This document shows, one piece after another, positions 7,996 through 15,287 of a stretch of DNA of 34,079 nucleotides. The stretch is from positions 1 through 34,079 of IMG/VR virus record IMGVR_UViG_3300032116_000754; one strand, written 5' to 3'. The first letter of the stretch is position 1, and each line of letters opens with the position of its first letter. A model generated the notes under the pieces. The model saw only the letters and a program-made list of their open reading frames with translations, did not search any database and had not been told where the DNA came from. The DNA comes from a virus. The translations under genes were made by a program, and so were the position numbers.

Positions 7996-9054
7996 ATGCC
8001 CTCCGAACTCCAGCTCGCCGACGACTACGCAGGCGCCCTCAAAGCGATCGAAGCCCGCGCCGTGGTCAACACCACCGCAGCGCTGCAGCGGTCGCTCACG
8101 GCTCTGCTCAGGAACCTCAGGCGCTACTACGGCCAATACGTTGACCCCTCTCTCCCCAACCAACAGAGCGCCGATGGCGTCACCCGCCGCCCTGGCTCCT
8201 ACTCGATCCAAGACGGCTCTGCCAAGTTCGCCGAGCTGATCAAGCTCTCCCAGGGCTTCCTGCCAGATTCGCAGCTCCGGGCCATTGAGCGGGCGCTGAG
8301 AACCTCCTTCGAGGAGGCTGTGACCCTGGGGGGCGACCTTGGCCAGCAGTTGGCACGGGAGGCGGATCCATCCCTGCCTGACCCCAGGGGCGTGTTCGTG
8401 GGGGCATCCAAGGAGGCGATCAAAGCTGCCGCCGCCACCGCAACCGCCTACATCCGGGGGGAGGTGGAGAGCTTCAGGGACAATGTGACCCGCATCGTCA
8501 CCGATGGCATCGGCCAGGGTGTCGGGCCTCGCAAGCTGGAGCAGCAGATCAGGACCGCTCTGCTGGGCGCCAAGGATCCGCAGGGGTTGAACAACATCAT
8601 GGGGCTCAAGCAACGGGCGGAGCTGATCGCACGGTCTGAGGTCGCGAATGCCTATGTAGACGCGCAGAAGGCCTCAGCGGCGCGGAATGGGTTCGCCTAT
8701 GGCCGGTGGATCGCGACGAAGGATGAGCGGACATGTCCCGTGTGCGCCTCACGCCATGGCCGGATCTATCGCCTGGATCAGATGGTGGGCACCTTGCACC
8801 CTCGCTGTAGATGCAGCATCTCCCCGGTCTCTACTGATGCCGTAGAAGAATCAGATCCAAAGTTACGCGCTGTTTTGTTGCGCGATGATTACTGGGAAAA
8901 TGCCAGGAAGAATATAACAGATCAATTCGCCGAATCCAAGAAGTGGCCCTTTGAGCGGGCCTCCAAGGTGCTGGAGGATGCCGTGCTCAAGCCCTCAACC
9001 AGTGAAAAGCGGCGCTACCCAGACATCAAGGAAGCGCCGCAGCCGGTGGGGTGA
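7996..9054 (+). CDS. Phage minor head / head morphogenesis protein (MuF, SPP1 gp7-like)
   Basis: The C-terminal half holds the MuF signature: TCPVCASRHGRIYRL at about residue 246 onward and LHPRCRCSISPV, i.e. C-x2-C ... HPxCRC, a probable zinc-knuckle. It is preceded by the characteristic helix LKQRAELIARSEVANAYVDAQ. The N-terminal 200 residues are helical. Length 352 aa suits the family. These proteins sit in the capsid near the portal and assist assembly or DNA ejection. It follows the portal with one basic-protein gene between. The stop is followed by a hairpin shared with the converging minus-strand gene. Confidence 0.92.
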   Translation: MPSELQLADDYAGALKAIEARAVVNTTAALQRSLTALLRNLRRYYGQYVDPSLPNQQSADGVTRRPGSYSIQDGSAKFAELIKLSQGFLPDSQLRAIERALRTSFEEAVTLGGDLGQQLAREADPSLPDPRGVFVGASKEAIKAAAATATAYIRGEVESFRDNVTRIVTDGIGQGVGPRKLEQQIRTALLGAKDPQGLNNIMGLKQRAELIARSEVANAYVDAQKASAARNGFAYGRWIATKDERTCPVCASRHGRIYRLDQMVGTLHPRCRCSISPVSTDAVEESDPKLRAVLLRDDYWENARKNITDQFAESKKWPFERASKVLEDAVLKPSTSEKRRYPDIKEAPQPVG

Positions 9055-9055
9055 G

Positions 9056-9083
9056 ACCATTTTCGTGAGGCCAGGAAAATGGT
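9056..9083. terminator. Hairpin between convergent genes (probable bidirectional terminator)
   Basis: ACCATTTTC (9056-9064) pairs perfectly with GAAAATGGT (9075-9083) around a 10-nt loop. It fits almost exactly between the MuF stop (9052-9054) and the stop of the converging minus-strand gene (9083-9085). The arms are AT-rich and supply short T-runs on either strand. There is no classical long T tract, so efficiency is uncertain. Confidence 0.6.
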
Positions 9084-9517
9084 TAGGTGTTTTGCTTCCT
9101 TGCGGCTTTGATATATTCTTCTGGTACCTTAGTAAGGTATCTGTGACTACCTCTATAGCTTCGTTTTTCGGTGCTGCAAAACCTGTCTTCATACGCATAC
9201 GGGGAAATCTTAAACCGAATCTCTGCTTTAACGGTGGATCCCACAGGACGGCAAACAAGTTGGCCTGTTGGTGTTTGGCGCAAAATGACAACCTGCCCAA
9301 CACTCCCGCCGCCAGACCAGCCGGTTTCGCAAAGCGTTGCCTGCGGCAAATGCTCATCGGCCTTAAGGAGCGCCTCTGAAAGCTCTTTTTGTGCTTGGCA
9401 GTGGGCATCGCGAAGCCGTTCTAATTCTTCCCTTGCTGATTCAATTTGAGACCTGAAACCTTCAACTCTTTGCCGTGCTTCAATCACTTCCGGCGATTCC
9501 TTGGGCGTTGTTTTCAT
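9083..9517 (-). CDS. Coiled-coil hypothetical protein, 144 aa
   Basis: Residues about 8-55 form a charged heptad-like helix (SPEVIEARQRVEGFRSQIES, AREELERLRDAHCQAQKEL). A beta-rich C-terminal part follows (GQVVILRQTPTGQLVCRPVG, VKAEIRFKISPYAYEDRF). It is the last gene of the minus-strand cluster. Its ATG overlaps the upstream gene's stop (ATGA). No family recognised. Confidence 0.65.
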   Translation of the reverse strand: MKTTPKESPEVIEARQRVEGFRSQIESAREELERLRDAHCQAQKELSEALLKADEHLPQATLCETGWSGGGSVGQVVILRQTPTGQLVCRPVGSTVKAEIRFKISPYAYEDRFCSTEKRSYRGSHRYLTKVPEEYIKAARKQNT

Positions 9518-9738
9518 GGCTTGTTTTGGGATTGCTGTTTTTTGTTGTGCCTGGATTTAGCTACTCTATCCCGACGCGCCTTTCTCCCCTCTTCTGTTGC
9601 CTTCTCCCAGCATCGCGGGCAGATGCCACCGTGCTTGCCCAGGTGGTTCCGTGGGCATGTGTCGCACCTGAGGCGCACTACAGGGGGCAGCTTGCCCGCT
9701 TTGCGTGGGCGGGCTGTTTTGTTGTAGCTAGATGCCAT
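9514..9738 (-). CDS. Small zinc-finger-like basic protein, 74 aa
   Basis: It contains C-x2-C ... C-x2-C (RCDTCPRNHLGKHGGICPRC) followed by WEKATEEGRKARRDRVAKSR and a Lys/Gln tail. The layout closely resembles the plus-strand gene at 28938 (FVCAACG...WCSRCREKLTPEGRAVKARR), so the two appear to be paralogues. Probably a small zinc-ribbon, possibly nucleic-acid-binding; function unknown. It overlaps its upstream neighbour by 11 nt and the downstream one by ATGA. Confidence 0.7.
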   Translation of the reverse strand: MASSYNKTARPRKAGKLPPVVRLRCDTCPRNHLGKHGGICPRCWEKATEEGRKARRDRVAKSRHNKKQQSQNKP

Positions 9739-10120
9739 GGCGATCTAGGACCGCATGGAGATCGGCCACAAGCTCGGGGGAGGCGTGGTCGAGCTTTGAC
9801 TTGTACTGGTTCTTACTTAAAGACGCAATGCGTGCAGACAGCCGCTTTCGCTCTTCCAGTTCGGCGACATGTGCATCATGCGCTTCTTTGGAGGGCCAGA
9901 CATCAAAGCCCCAGCCATTCATGCGGGCGCTTGAGTTGTCGTTATGCACGCTTTGACCTGTGAGCAGGTCAAATGGTTCTTGCCGCGCATACTTCAAGAT
10001 GTAGCCATACTTTCTGCCAACTTTTTTTATTTCGACAAAGCAAGGTTCAAGCGTTCCCATTCTTTGCGGGACCACGTAAACTTGGTCGCCGGCCTTGAGG
10101 TGCTTGAAGCTCATGGTCAT
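9728..10120 (-). CDS. Hypothetical protein, 130 aa
   Basis: I choose ATG at 10120, which overlaps the preceding TGA as ATGA, rather than the TTG six bases upstream. The N-terminal part looks like a small beta barrel (LKAGDQVYVVPQRMGTLEPC, FVEIKKVGRKYGYILKY). The C-terminal part is helical and charged (KEAHDAHVAELEERKRLSARI). No family recognised. Confidence 0.65.
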   Translation of the reverse strand: MTMSFKHLKAGDQVYVVPQRMGTLEPCFVEIKKVGRKYGYILKYARQEPFDLLTGQSVHNDNSSARMNGWGFDVWPSKEAHDAHVAELEERKRLSARIASLSKNQYKSKLDHASPELVADLHAVLDRHGI

Positions 10121-10572
10121 TCCCAAGTGATTGTGCTGTATCTAATGACTATGCCATCTGTGCATCTGCGCACTGATCCTTGTGAGTTGCTGAAATAGAT
10201 TGGCTGGGGCTTTTCTGGATAGTTCTCCTCTAGCCACTCCTTTTCTTTGCCGTATGGCAAGTCTGGGGGAGCAACGATCTTTTTTGGGGTGAAAGTTTTC
10301 TTCTTGCCAATGCGATCATCGGCCGCGCAGGTGACGCCGCTTACATCGCTCACGAGCGCTCCTGTTATGGCTTCTGCGAATTGCGCAAAAGTCAGCTCAA
10401 GGTCGGCGAGGACGATTCTTGAAGTTGCATCTGTTATTTTCATGGTGATGCACTCCCGTCCGTCACCGCATTGCGGCCTGGAGATGGTGATGTGGGCTTT
10501 GATTTCTTTTTTGGGTGTTGCGGTCATGGGGATTGGTGTGAAAGGTTTGTGAGGCTTGGCGGGGGTGCTCAC
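10117..10572 (-). CDS. Hypothetical protein, 151 aa (or 136 aa from ATG at 10527)
   Basis: Two starts compete. GTG at 10572 overlaps the upstream TGA as GTGA. ATG at 10527 follows a C-rich leader that recurs before other genes of this cluster (see 10528-10565). If GTG is used, the extra N-terminus is STPAKPHKPFTPIP. The body has a beta-rich first half (EIKAHITISRPQC, ECITMKITDATSRIVLADLE) and ends with IVIRYSTITWE. No family recognised. Confidence 0.65.
   Translation of the reverse strand: MSTPAKPHKPFTPIPMTATPKKEIKAHITISRPQCGDGRECITMKITDATSRIVLADLELTFAQFAEAITGALVSDVSGVTCAADDRIGKKKTFTPKKIVAPPDLPYGKEKEWLEENYPEKPQPIYFSNSQGSVRRCTDGIVIRYSTITWE
10528..10565 (-). promoter_or_regulatory. C-rich leader repeat, copy A
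   Basis: Read on the minus strand, the bases before ATG 10527 include GCCAAGCCTCACAAACC, then TTCACACCAATCCCC. This matches the leader before ATG 11153 at about nine of ten positions. A role in translation initiation without a Shine-Dalgarno sequence is possible. Confidence 0.4.
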
Positions 10573-10886
10573 TGATTGCTGGGACCTGCCAGGAGAAACC
10601 CTTCGCCAGGGGCAAAGACGCTGCCACCAGGCTCAGCTTTGAGGCCGAACACTGGCTTTTGCCTGACCAAGCTTTGATACGGCACAACAAGCCAATAAGG
10701 CTCTTGCCATCTACAAGGCTCGTTGAGGTTTCCATGTCCGCCAACCCACCCGCCAGGTTGGAAGATGAATTCTGCATATCCTGCGAGAGGATGCTGTTGT
10801 TGCCAATTTGGGGTGGCGTCTTTGAGGGAGATTCTTTCGCAGTTTCTATAAACGGACGTAGCCTGTTGATTTTCGTAGTAGCTCAT
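10569..10886 (-). CDS. Hypothetical protein, 105 aa, aromatic-rich
   Basis: Rich in Gly, Pro, Trp and Tyr (GYAEFIFQPGGWVGGHG, WQEPYWLVVPYQSL). This suggests a compact beta structure, perhaps secreted or structural, but there is no signal peptide. No family recognised. Its TGA overlaps a GTG of the downstream gene. It is preceded by another copy of the C-rich leader. Confidence 0.6.
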   Translation of the reverse strand: MSYYENQQATSVYRNCERISLKDATPNWQQQHPLAGYAEFIFQPGGWVGGHGNLNEPCRWQEPYWLVVPYQSLVRQKPVFGLKAEPGGSVFAPGEGFLLAGPSNQ

Positions 10887-10922
10887 GGTGTGCTGTGCAA
10901 GTGGGTTTGTGAGGTTTGGCGG
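10887..10922 (-). promoter_or_regulatory. C-rich leader repeat, copy B
   Basis: On the minus strand, CCGCCAAACCTCACAAACCC then ACTTGCACAGCACACC directly precedes ATG 10886. The first half matches copies at 10528 and 11154; the second half (TGCACAGCACACC) matches the leader before 11709. Confidence 0.4.
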
Positions 10923-10934
10923 GGTAGGGCGGGT

Positions 10935-11153
10935 TCAGTCTTCAGGCCCCAAGAACCCGCGACCGCTTGCCAGGGCAAGGGCGCGAGCCTCTTCCCTGAC
11001 CAGGTAACGAGACTGCCCTAATAGAATCACGGTACGACGCGGGCGTTCGTGGCTTGCTGGCTGCTGATGGATAGACGTTATTGATGAAACGCTCAAGAAA
11101 ATTGGTTCGCCCGTTTCAAAGTCTGTAGCGGACAAAAATTCAAGCTTGGCCAT
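10935..11153 (-). CDS. Hypothetical protein, 72 aa
   Basis: A small soluble protein (MAKLEFLSATDFETGEPIFL) with a beta-like N-terminal half and a basic helix at the end (YLVREEARALALASGRG). The first part resembles small phage proteins that regulate or bind DNA only in a general way. No family recognised. ATG at 11153 follows a C-rich leader. Confidence 0.55.
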   Translation of the reverse strand: MAKLEFLSATDFETGEPIFLSVSSITSIHQQPASHERPRRTVILLGQSRYLVREEARALALASGRGFLGPED

Positions 11154-11192
11154 GGGGGTTGGGGTGAAGGGTTTGCGAGGCTTGGTGAGGGG
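11154..11192 (-). promoter_or_regulatory. C-rich leader repeat, copy C
   Basis: On the minus strand, CACCAAGCCTCGCAAACCC then TTCACCCCAACCCCC directly precedes ATG 11153. It aligns base for base with copy A. No start codon lies in frame here, so this copy is probably untranslated, which argues that conservation is at RNA or DNA level. Confidence 0.4.
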
Positions 11193-11214
11193 GTGGAGTG
11201 GAGCAAGGCAAGGG

Positions 11215-11709
11215 TTATTGCCAGCCCTGGGCTTGCAGGGTTGGGCTGGCAGTCACAGCTGCCAAGACACGGGGAGACTCCTCAAGCTCTTCGCCCTCAA
11301 TAATGAGCATTGAAGTGCTCATGTCCGGCTCCCAGTGAACCGCGCCGTGGGTTGGCAGGTCCGCTGTAGACCAGCCACCACTTCCAATAAAAAGTGTTGT
11401 CGTGTGGCTATCGGACTGCCAAACGAGGCTGACCGTCCCGTCTGGGCGAATCCCGACCTCCATGCCTCGGGGCATGAATCGACCTTCGTTGTTCCGGTAG
11501 ATAGAGCGGGCGGCAGCGGCCACAGCCTCAAGAATGTCAAATGCGTCGAACAAATCATCGACGTCATCGACTAACTTTATGCCATGTTCTTCCCAGTTAC
11601 GGGAAAGAACTTCCGCGACGCGTCCTGGCATAATCGCGCCGGCCTCACCGGCTGCAGCCGCCCACGCGGCAATGCCTTCGCTGGTGGGCAATGAAGATTG
11701 AAGAAACAT
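11215..11709 (-). CDS. Hypothetical protein, 164 aa
   Basis: It has a helical N-terminal half (SEGIAAWAAAAGEAGAIMPG, DDVDDLFDAFDILEAVAAAA) and a beta-rich second half (GTVSLVWQSDSHTTTLFIGS, STSMLIIEGEELEESPRVL). The second half resembles small phage proteins with a ligand-binding or immunity-like fold only loosely. No family is assigned. Confidence 0.6.
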   Translation of the reverse strand: MFLQSSLPTSEGIAAWAAAAGEAGAIMPGRVAEVLSRNWEEHGIKLVDDVDDLFDAFDILEAVAAAARSIYRNNEGRFMPRGMEVGIRPDGTVSLVWQSDSHTTTLFIGSGGWSTADLPTHGAVHWEPDMSTSMLIIEGEELEESPRVLAAVTASPTLQAQGWQ

Positions 11710-11750
11710 TGGCGTGCTGTGCGAGTGGGTTGATGGTGCTTGGTAAGGTG
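11710..11750 (-). promoter_or_regulatory. C-rich leader repeat, copy D (divergent)
   Basis: On the minus strand, TTACCAAGCACCATCAACCC then ACTCGCACAGCACGCCA precedes ATG 11709. The second half matches copy B (ACTTGCACAGCACACC); the first half is only partly conserved. Confidence 0.35.
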
Positions 11751-11757
11751 GAGTGGG

Positions 11758-12060
11758 TCAGGCGAGTTTGGCGGAAACGCGGATAGATCCAGCCGGTTCA
11801 TCTGCATGGTGATAGGCCGCCATTCGATGGCCATAGTCCAGGGCGTCGCTTTCGTTTGTGTGCCATGTTTCCAGGCCCCAAAGGAGCTTGCCGCAACCGT
11901 TGATAATGGAGATGGCGTAAAGCTGGCGGCCGTTGATTGTGCGAGTCGCTGTTGTTGACGCGGTGGAATTGTGTGCCCAGATTGCCGACAACTTGGCAGG
12001 CTCTGGGCGGGCCAGGGGTTGAACCCCGTGAGAGGCGTGATCGCCTCCCCATGCCCACAC
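11758..12060 (-). CDS. Hypothetical protein, first gene of minus cluster, start uncertain
   Basis: The C-terminal 70 residues look like a genuine fold (TRTINGRQLYAISIINGCGK, LLWGLETWHTNESDALDYGH). The frame can start at GTG 12060 (100 aa), but the first 25 residues are unconvincing, and a TTG giving about 77 aa is possible. No family recognised. It is divergent from the plus-strand gene at 12169, and the 80 bases between hold the GGGAAAACT motif for that gene. Confidence 0.5.
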   Translation of the reverse strand: MWAWGGDHASHGVQPLARPEPAKLSAIWAHNSTASTTATRTINGRQLYAISIINGCGKLLWGLETWHTNESDALDYGHRMAAYHHADEPAGSIRVSAKLA

Positions 12061-12140
12061 TGTAACGACGATCTACCACCCCTGCACCCCTCCCCTTCAC
12101 AAACTGTCACGATCCCCCGAATGCACGCGATCCACTGGCC

Positions 12141-12149
12141 GGGAAAACT
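12141..12149 (+). promoter_or_regulatory. Late-gene motif GGGAAAACT, copy 4
   Basis: GCCGGGAAAACTGAG lies 28 nt before ATG 12169, at the divergent end of the minus-strand block, where the plus-strand late genes resume. That position fits a promoter. Confidence 0.5.
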
Positions 12150-12168
12150 GAGGCAGCATCTGACGTGT

Positions 12169-12375
12169 ATGGCCCTCCCCCCAACCCTGCGCCTGGCACT
12201 GGCACTGACCGTCGCGACTGAGCAGCGCTCCAAGCCCGCAGCACTGCAAGCCCTCAGGATGCTCTGGGAGCAGAGCGAGACCGACGATGCGGCTGCACGC
12301 GCCGCAAGACAGGTGAGCGGCTGCCTTGAACCTGTTCAGCGACACTGGCTGGGCTGCCTCCGCTCTGCGTCTTGA
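12169..12375 (+). CDS. Small helical hypothetical protein, 68 aa
   Basis: ATG at 12169 is chosen because it lies 28 nt after the GGGAAAACT motif; longer frames upstream have no motif support. The product is all helical (LALALTVATEQRSKPAALQ, RMLWEQSETDDAAARAARQ). It precedes a putative connector gene by one base, so a small head or connector accessory protein is possible. No family recognised. Confidence 0.55.
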   Translation: MALPPTLRLALALTVATEQRSKPAALQALRMLWEQSETDDAAARAARQVSGCLEPVQRHWLGCLRSAS

Positions 12376-12376
12376 T

Positions 12377-12883
12377 ATGGCACTCCCCAACCTGAATGCC
12401 CTGTGGGGGCCGAACAACACGCGCACGGTGCAGGATCGCTCCCTGCTGCGCGTCTATCTCGACCTGCCAGCCAGTGACGAGGCCATGGTGCATCTGTCCA
12501 CGCAGATGAACTCCGTCGCCTCCGTGGATCCCCCCAGCGTGGCGCAGGTTCAAGCGTGGCTGGATGAAATCCTCACCCTGGAGCAAACCGGGGCGGATGA
12601 GGTGGACTCTGGCACTGCGCACCTCGGCAATGCCACCAGCTACGAGGGTCTCGCCCCGGGCAAAACGCTCACCCGTGACGACAAGCTGAGCCAGGCCAAG
12701 ACGCTGCAATGGGATACGAGCCTGGACAAGGTGAAATACGAATTTGGCTCCAGCCCCCGCGCAACGGCACAAGGCCAGCGAGAGGAGCGGATCAGTGTGC
12801 TCAAACAGCGGATCACCACGGCACTGAACCTCCGGGTGTCTGGCGCGGGCGGCATGGGCGGCGGCGTGCTGATCAGGGGCTGA
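12377..12883 (+). CDS. Putative head-tail connector protein, 168 aa
   Basis: ATG at 12377 follows the previous stop by one base; the in-frame TTG at 12326 is rejected. The protein has a helical first part (VAQVQAWLDEILTLEQTGAD), a central loop region (SYEGLAPGKTLTRDDKLSQA) and a Gly-rich end (GAGGMGGGVLIRG). Size, helicity and position between the minor head gene and tail-completion genes suggest a connector, but no motif proves it. Confidence 0.55.
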   Translation: MALPNLNALWGPNNTRTVQDRSLLRVYLDLPASDEAMVHLSTQMNSVASVDPPSVAQVQAWLDEILTLEQTGADEVDSGTAHLGNATSYEGLAPGKTLTRDDKLSQAKTLQWDTSLDKVKYEFGSSPRATAQGQREERISVLKQRITTALNLRVSGAGGMGGGVLIRG

Positions 12884-12884
12884 C

Positions 12885-12893
12885 GGGAAAACT
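12885..12893 (+). promoter_or_regulatory. Late-gene motif GGGAAAACT, copy 5
   Basis: ACGGGAAAACTCAG then CCAGTAGCA lies 30 nt before ATG 12915, directly after the previous stop. The extension shared with copy 2 spans both the motif and the CAGTAGCA element. Confidence 0.55.
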
Positions 12894-12914
12894 CAGCCAG
12901 TAGCACAACTCACC

Positions 12915-13577
12915 ATGGCCAAAGGCGGCGGCAAACGCTCCTACACGCGCGACAGCAACGGGCGCTTCGCCTCGGGCGGCGGCAAGTCCGGCGCGATGAA
13001 GGGCGGCACCTTGGCCGCACGCAGCAGCCTCAAGCGCTCGAAAGCCAAGAACGTGCCTGGCGCCAGCCGTCAACAGGCTGGCGCCGTCACCCGCGCCAAG
13101 GGCAAGTTGTCCAGCGCAATGGAAAGCTCCAAGCGCCAAGGGCCAGCCATGCGCGGCGTGCTCCGGGGTAGCGCCGCGAAAAAGGCCAAGGCTGATGCCA
13201 CCAAAGAATTCGTCAAGTCTTACGAAACTTCTCGCGCCAAGGGTAAATCGCCGACAGAGGCTTATACCGCTACAACAAAAGAACGTGGCAAAAAGTTAGC
13301 GCAGAAGTTCGCTGCTAGCGGCAAAAAGACAGCCCCCAAAAAAGCGGCCAAGGCAACCCCTAAGCCAGTGGAGCCAATGGCCAAGAAGGCTGCACCCACA
13401 AAAGCGGCTCCAAAGCGCACACCAAAGGGATCTGGCGGCACGAGCGTTGCGGCAGGGCGGAAGGCGAAGGAAAAGTGGGAAATGAAGCGGGCTAATCAGC
13501 GGTTCAAAAAGTCGCCGCTCCCCGCTGGCTATTCACCCAAGCAAACACGCAAATTCCGTAGGGTTGGCGGTTTCTAA
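12915..13577 (+). CDS. Basic MAKGG-tag protein 2, 220 aa
   Basis: It begins MAKGGGKRSYTRDSNGRFA, nearly identical to proteins at 7432 and 24858, then GGGKSG and a long Lys/Ala-rich low-complexity body (KKTAPKKAAKATPKPVEPMA, KKAAPTKAAPKRTPKG) reminiscent of histone H1 tails. A C-terminal basic module follows (WEMKRANQRFKKSPLPAGYS). No catalytic motif is visible. Likely a virion-internal or DNA-associated protein; inference from composition and late-gene context. The stop overlaps the next start (TAATG). Confidence 0.7.
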   Translation: MAKGGGKRSYTRDSNGRFASGGGKSGAMKGGTLAARSSLKRSKAKNVPGASRQQAGAVTRAKGKLSSAMESSKRQGPAMRGVLRGSAAKKAKADATKEFVKSYETSRAKGKSPTEAYTATTKERGKKLAQKFAASGKKTAPKKAAKATPKPVEPMAKKAAPTKAAPKRTPKGSGGTSVAAGRKAKEKWEMKRANQRFKKSPLPAGYSPKQTRKFRRVGGF

Positions 13578-14047
13578 TGGCGACACCTTTTGCACCCTTC
13601 GCCTCGATCCGCATGGTCTGGGAACGCCCCACCGCAGCGCTCACCAGCCTCCGCGATGGCACCCGCGCCACAGTGGATCAGGTGGTGATCGAGGCCTTCC
13701 TGGACGAGCTGGGAGGCAGTGGTGAGCAGGCCATCGGTGCTCAGGCGGTCTCAGGAAGCTCCATCTCTGGCAACCTGACCCGCTGGGCTGTGCTCCCATC
13801 CGGGGCCTCCTGGCTTGATTCTGGGGCCTCCTGGACATGGGACGAAACCGGGCTCAGGCCTGACGGTCTGCCGCGAGGTGAACAGCTTCAGGCCTTCATC
13901 GGGAACCTTTCCGCCTTGCCGGCTGTGGGGCAGGCTGAGATTGGCCATATCACGATCGCCACGCTCTCCACCGAAGGAGGCATTGATGGGCTGGTGCGTG
14001 CCCTGGCTGGTGATGAATTCACTGGCACGTTCGCGGCAGGCAGGTGA
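13577..14047 (+). CDS. Putative head-tail joining protein, 156 aa
   Basis: Starts on the last base of the upstream stop (TAATG) and its TGA overlaps the next GTG (GTGA). The first part is beta-like (FASIRMVWERPTAALTSLRD), the middle is Gly/Ser/Trp-rich (GASWLDSGASWTWDETG), and the end is helical and acidic. It sits directly before a gp10-like gene, where a neck or head-closure protein is usually found. No motif is recognised, so the role rests on position. Confidence 0.5.
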   Translation: MATPFAPFASIRMVWERPTAALTSLRDGTRATVDQVVIEAFLDELGGSGEQAIGAQAVSGSSISGNLTRWAVLPSGASWLDSGASWTWDETGLRPDGLPRGEQLQAFIGNLSALPAVGQAEIGHITIATLSTEGGIDGLVRALAGDEFTGTFAAGR

Positions 14048-14541
14048 GGCTGAAGAGCCGCATTAGCGTGCAAGTCAAGATCGATGTTGCCGGCAAAAGC
14101 CAGCGGGCGGCGGAGGCAGCGGCGCGGATTGTCTTCCCTGAGCTGAACAGCGCGTTTCAGGACGCGATCGGCTCGCCTGTCTGGCAATGGCCGCGTGAGA
14201 CCGTCCGGGGGGCGACCTATCGCCGCGATGGCACGCGCACGCCGGGAAAGGTGGTCGGATCGCCTCGCAACATCGTGGATCTGGGCACCCTGAGGGATTC
14301 CAACTACTTCAACATCAGCGGCACTATGGGCACCTTCCGTTGGGCCGTGGGCTATGCCACAGCCGTGCACTATGGCGCGAACATCCACCCATGGGGCGAC
14401 AAGACGCGAACGGTCAACCTGCCGGCAAAGCCGTGGACAGATGCGGTGCTTGGCAAGATCCTTGTTCCTGGCATTGAGTCCTATAATTACAAGGAAGTCT
14501 ATAAGGCAGCATTCATCAGCGCATGGAAAAGACAGCGTTAG
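14044..14541 (+). CDS. HK97 gp10-like tail completion / neck protein
   Basis: GTG start overlapping the upstream TGA (GTGA). Residues near 100-145 carry the gp10-like end pattern: VGYATAVHYGANIHPWGD followed by LPAKPWTDAVLGKIL, corresponding to the Y-x-x-x-V-x-x-G ... RPF/PxxP end of this family. The N-terminal helix (AAEAAARIVFPELNSAFQDA) also fits. Such proteins join the head connector to the tail. Length 165 aa is normal. Next is the tail chaperone gene, overlapping by 19 nt. Confidence 0.7.
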   Translation: MRLKSRISVQVKIDVAGKSQRAAEAAARIVFPELNSAFQDAIGSPVWQWPRETVRGATYRRDGTRTPGKVVGSPRNIVDLGTLRDSNYFNISGTMGTFRWAVGYATAVHYGANIHPWGDKTRTVNLPAKPWTDAVLGKILVPGIESYNYKEVYKAAFISAWKRQR

Positions 14542-15287
14542 ACCTGATCCCCTGGCAGCAGCAACCGAAACTGCCTGAGCAGCGGGTTCATGTGATCGAA
14601 TGGAATGGGGGGACGTTTGAAATCCCACGGTTTGGCTGTCTGATCGTTGACGAGCTTGATCAGATCCAAGCTGTTGACCCCAAAAACGCCTTATACCGAC
14701 TCACTGCGGAGACTTCCGTAAAGCTCAGTCGTGCCAGTGGCAGCATTGAACATCGCCAAGCGTTTGCACTGCTCACCATGCTTCATGCGCGTGACCTTGG
14801 TGCAAGAGTTGAGCTATCAAAGGAGGAGGATAGTCTTCGCATTGAACACAGTGAAATCATCGGCTCATATCTTGAGCAAGCCTTGACCATGGTGAATCGC
14901 GTCATCATTCGATCTTGCACGGTTGTCTTGCGGCGAATCAAGCCAGAGTGGGTGGATGAGCAGACACGAAAACTCCCCCAACCATTGATCAGCGCGATCT
15001 ATGCCTTTGAGCAGGAGGAGGAGCGTGCTCAGCAGGGGCAACAGGATCCTGAGGCGTCGATGCGGGAGCTGGATGACGCCCTGGGAAAGTTGGCCGAGGC
15101 GAATCGCTCGATTGCGACCGCCCCAACTGGCGACAGCTCTACTGGGATTGCGCCCGCCTCTGGCCCGGACGACATGAATTCAGCCGCGAAACCTTCGGAC
15201 GCCTCCCCGGCGCCTACGTCCTCCAAGCGGTCAAGGAGGGTCATGAGGCCGAAAGGCTCCGGCTTCACCACGAAGAGCGAGCTATAG
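14523..15287 (+). CDS. Tail assembly chaperone G (zero-frame product)
   Basis: The 254-aa zero-frame product has a folded part to about residue 185: an initial beta segment (VHVIEWNGGTFEIPRFGC), then helices (AFALLTMLHARDLGARVELS, LEQALTMVNRVIIRSCTVVL, LPQPLISAIYAFEQEEERAQ). After the GGGAAAG slippery heptamer (15083-15089) the zero frame becomes low-complexity Ala/Ser/Pro/Thr-rich, as expected when the downstream region is selected in another frame. In lambda-like phages G and the frameshifted GT load the tape measure during tail-tube assembly. Here the tape measure is 15 kb away. Call rests on the frameshift architecture and position. Confidence 0.75.
   Translation: MEKTALDLIPWQQQPKLPEQRVHVIEWNGGTFEIPRFGCLIVDELDQIQAVDPKNALYRLTAETSVKLSRASGSIEHRQAFALLTMLHARDLGARVELSKEEDSLRIEHSEIIGSYLEQALTMVNRVIIRSCTVVLRRIKPEWVDEQTRKLPQPLISAIYAFEQEEERAQQGQQDPEASMRELDDALGKLAEANRSIATAPTGDSSTGIAPASGPDDMNSAAKPSDASPAPTSSKRSRRVMRPKGSGFTTKSEL
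15083..15089 (+). promoter_or_regulatory. Programmed -1 ribosomal frameshift site GGGAAAG
   Basis: In the zero frame the codons are CTG GGA AAG, so the heptamer reads G GGA AAG, the X XXY YYZ form, identical to the phage lambda G/GT slippery site. The -1 frame is open from 15077 to 15778, so a slip here gives a 418-aa fusion (189 zero-frame codons plus 229). A short imperfect hairpin lies at 15100-15116. Confidence 0.85.

Noticed and set aside
7912-8613. 233-aa open frame antisense to the minor head gene
   Set aside because: The MuF motif on the plus strand is decisive; the antisense frame has no recognisable domain.
12254-12772. 172-aa minus-strand frame
   Set aside because: It is antisense to the putative connector gene, which has a motif-supported transcription unit and tight spacing to its neighbours.
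13888-14628. 246-aa open frame antisense to the gp10-like gene
   Set aside because: It overlaps three well-coupled plus-strand genes and has the composition of an antisense reading.
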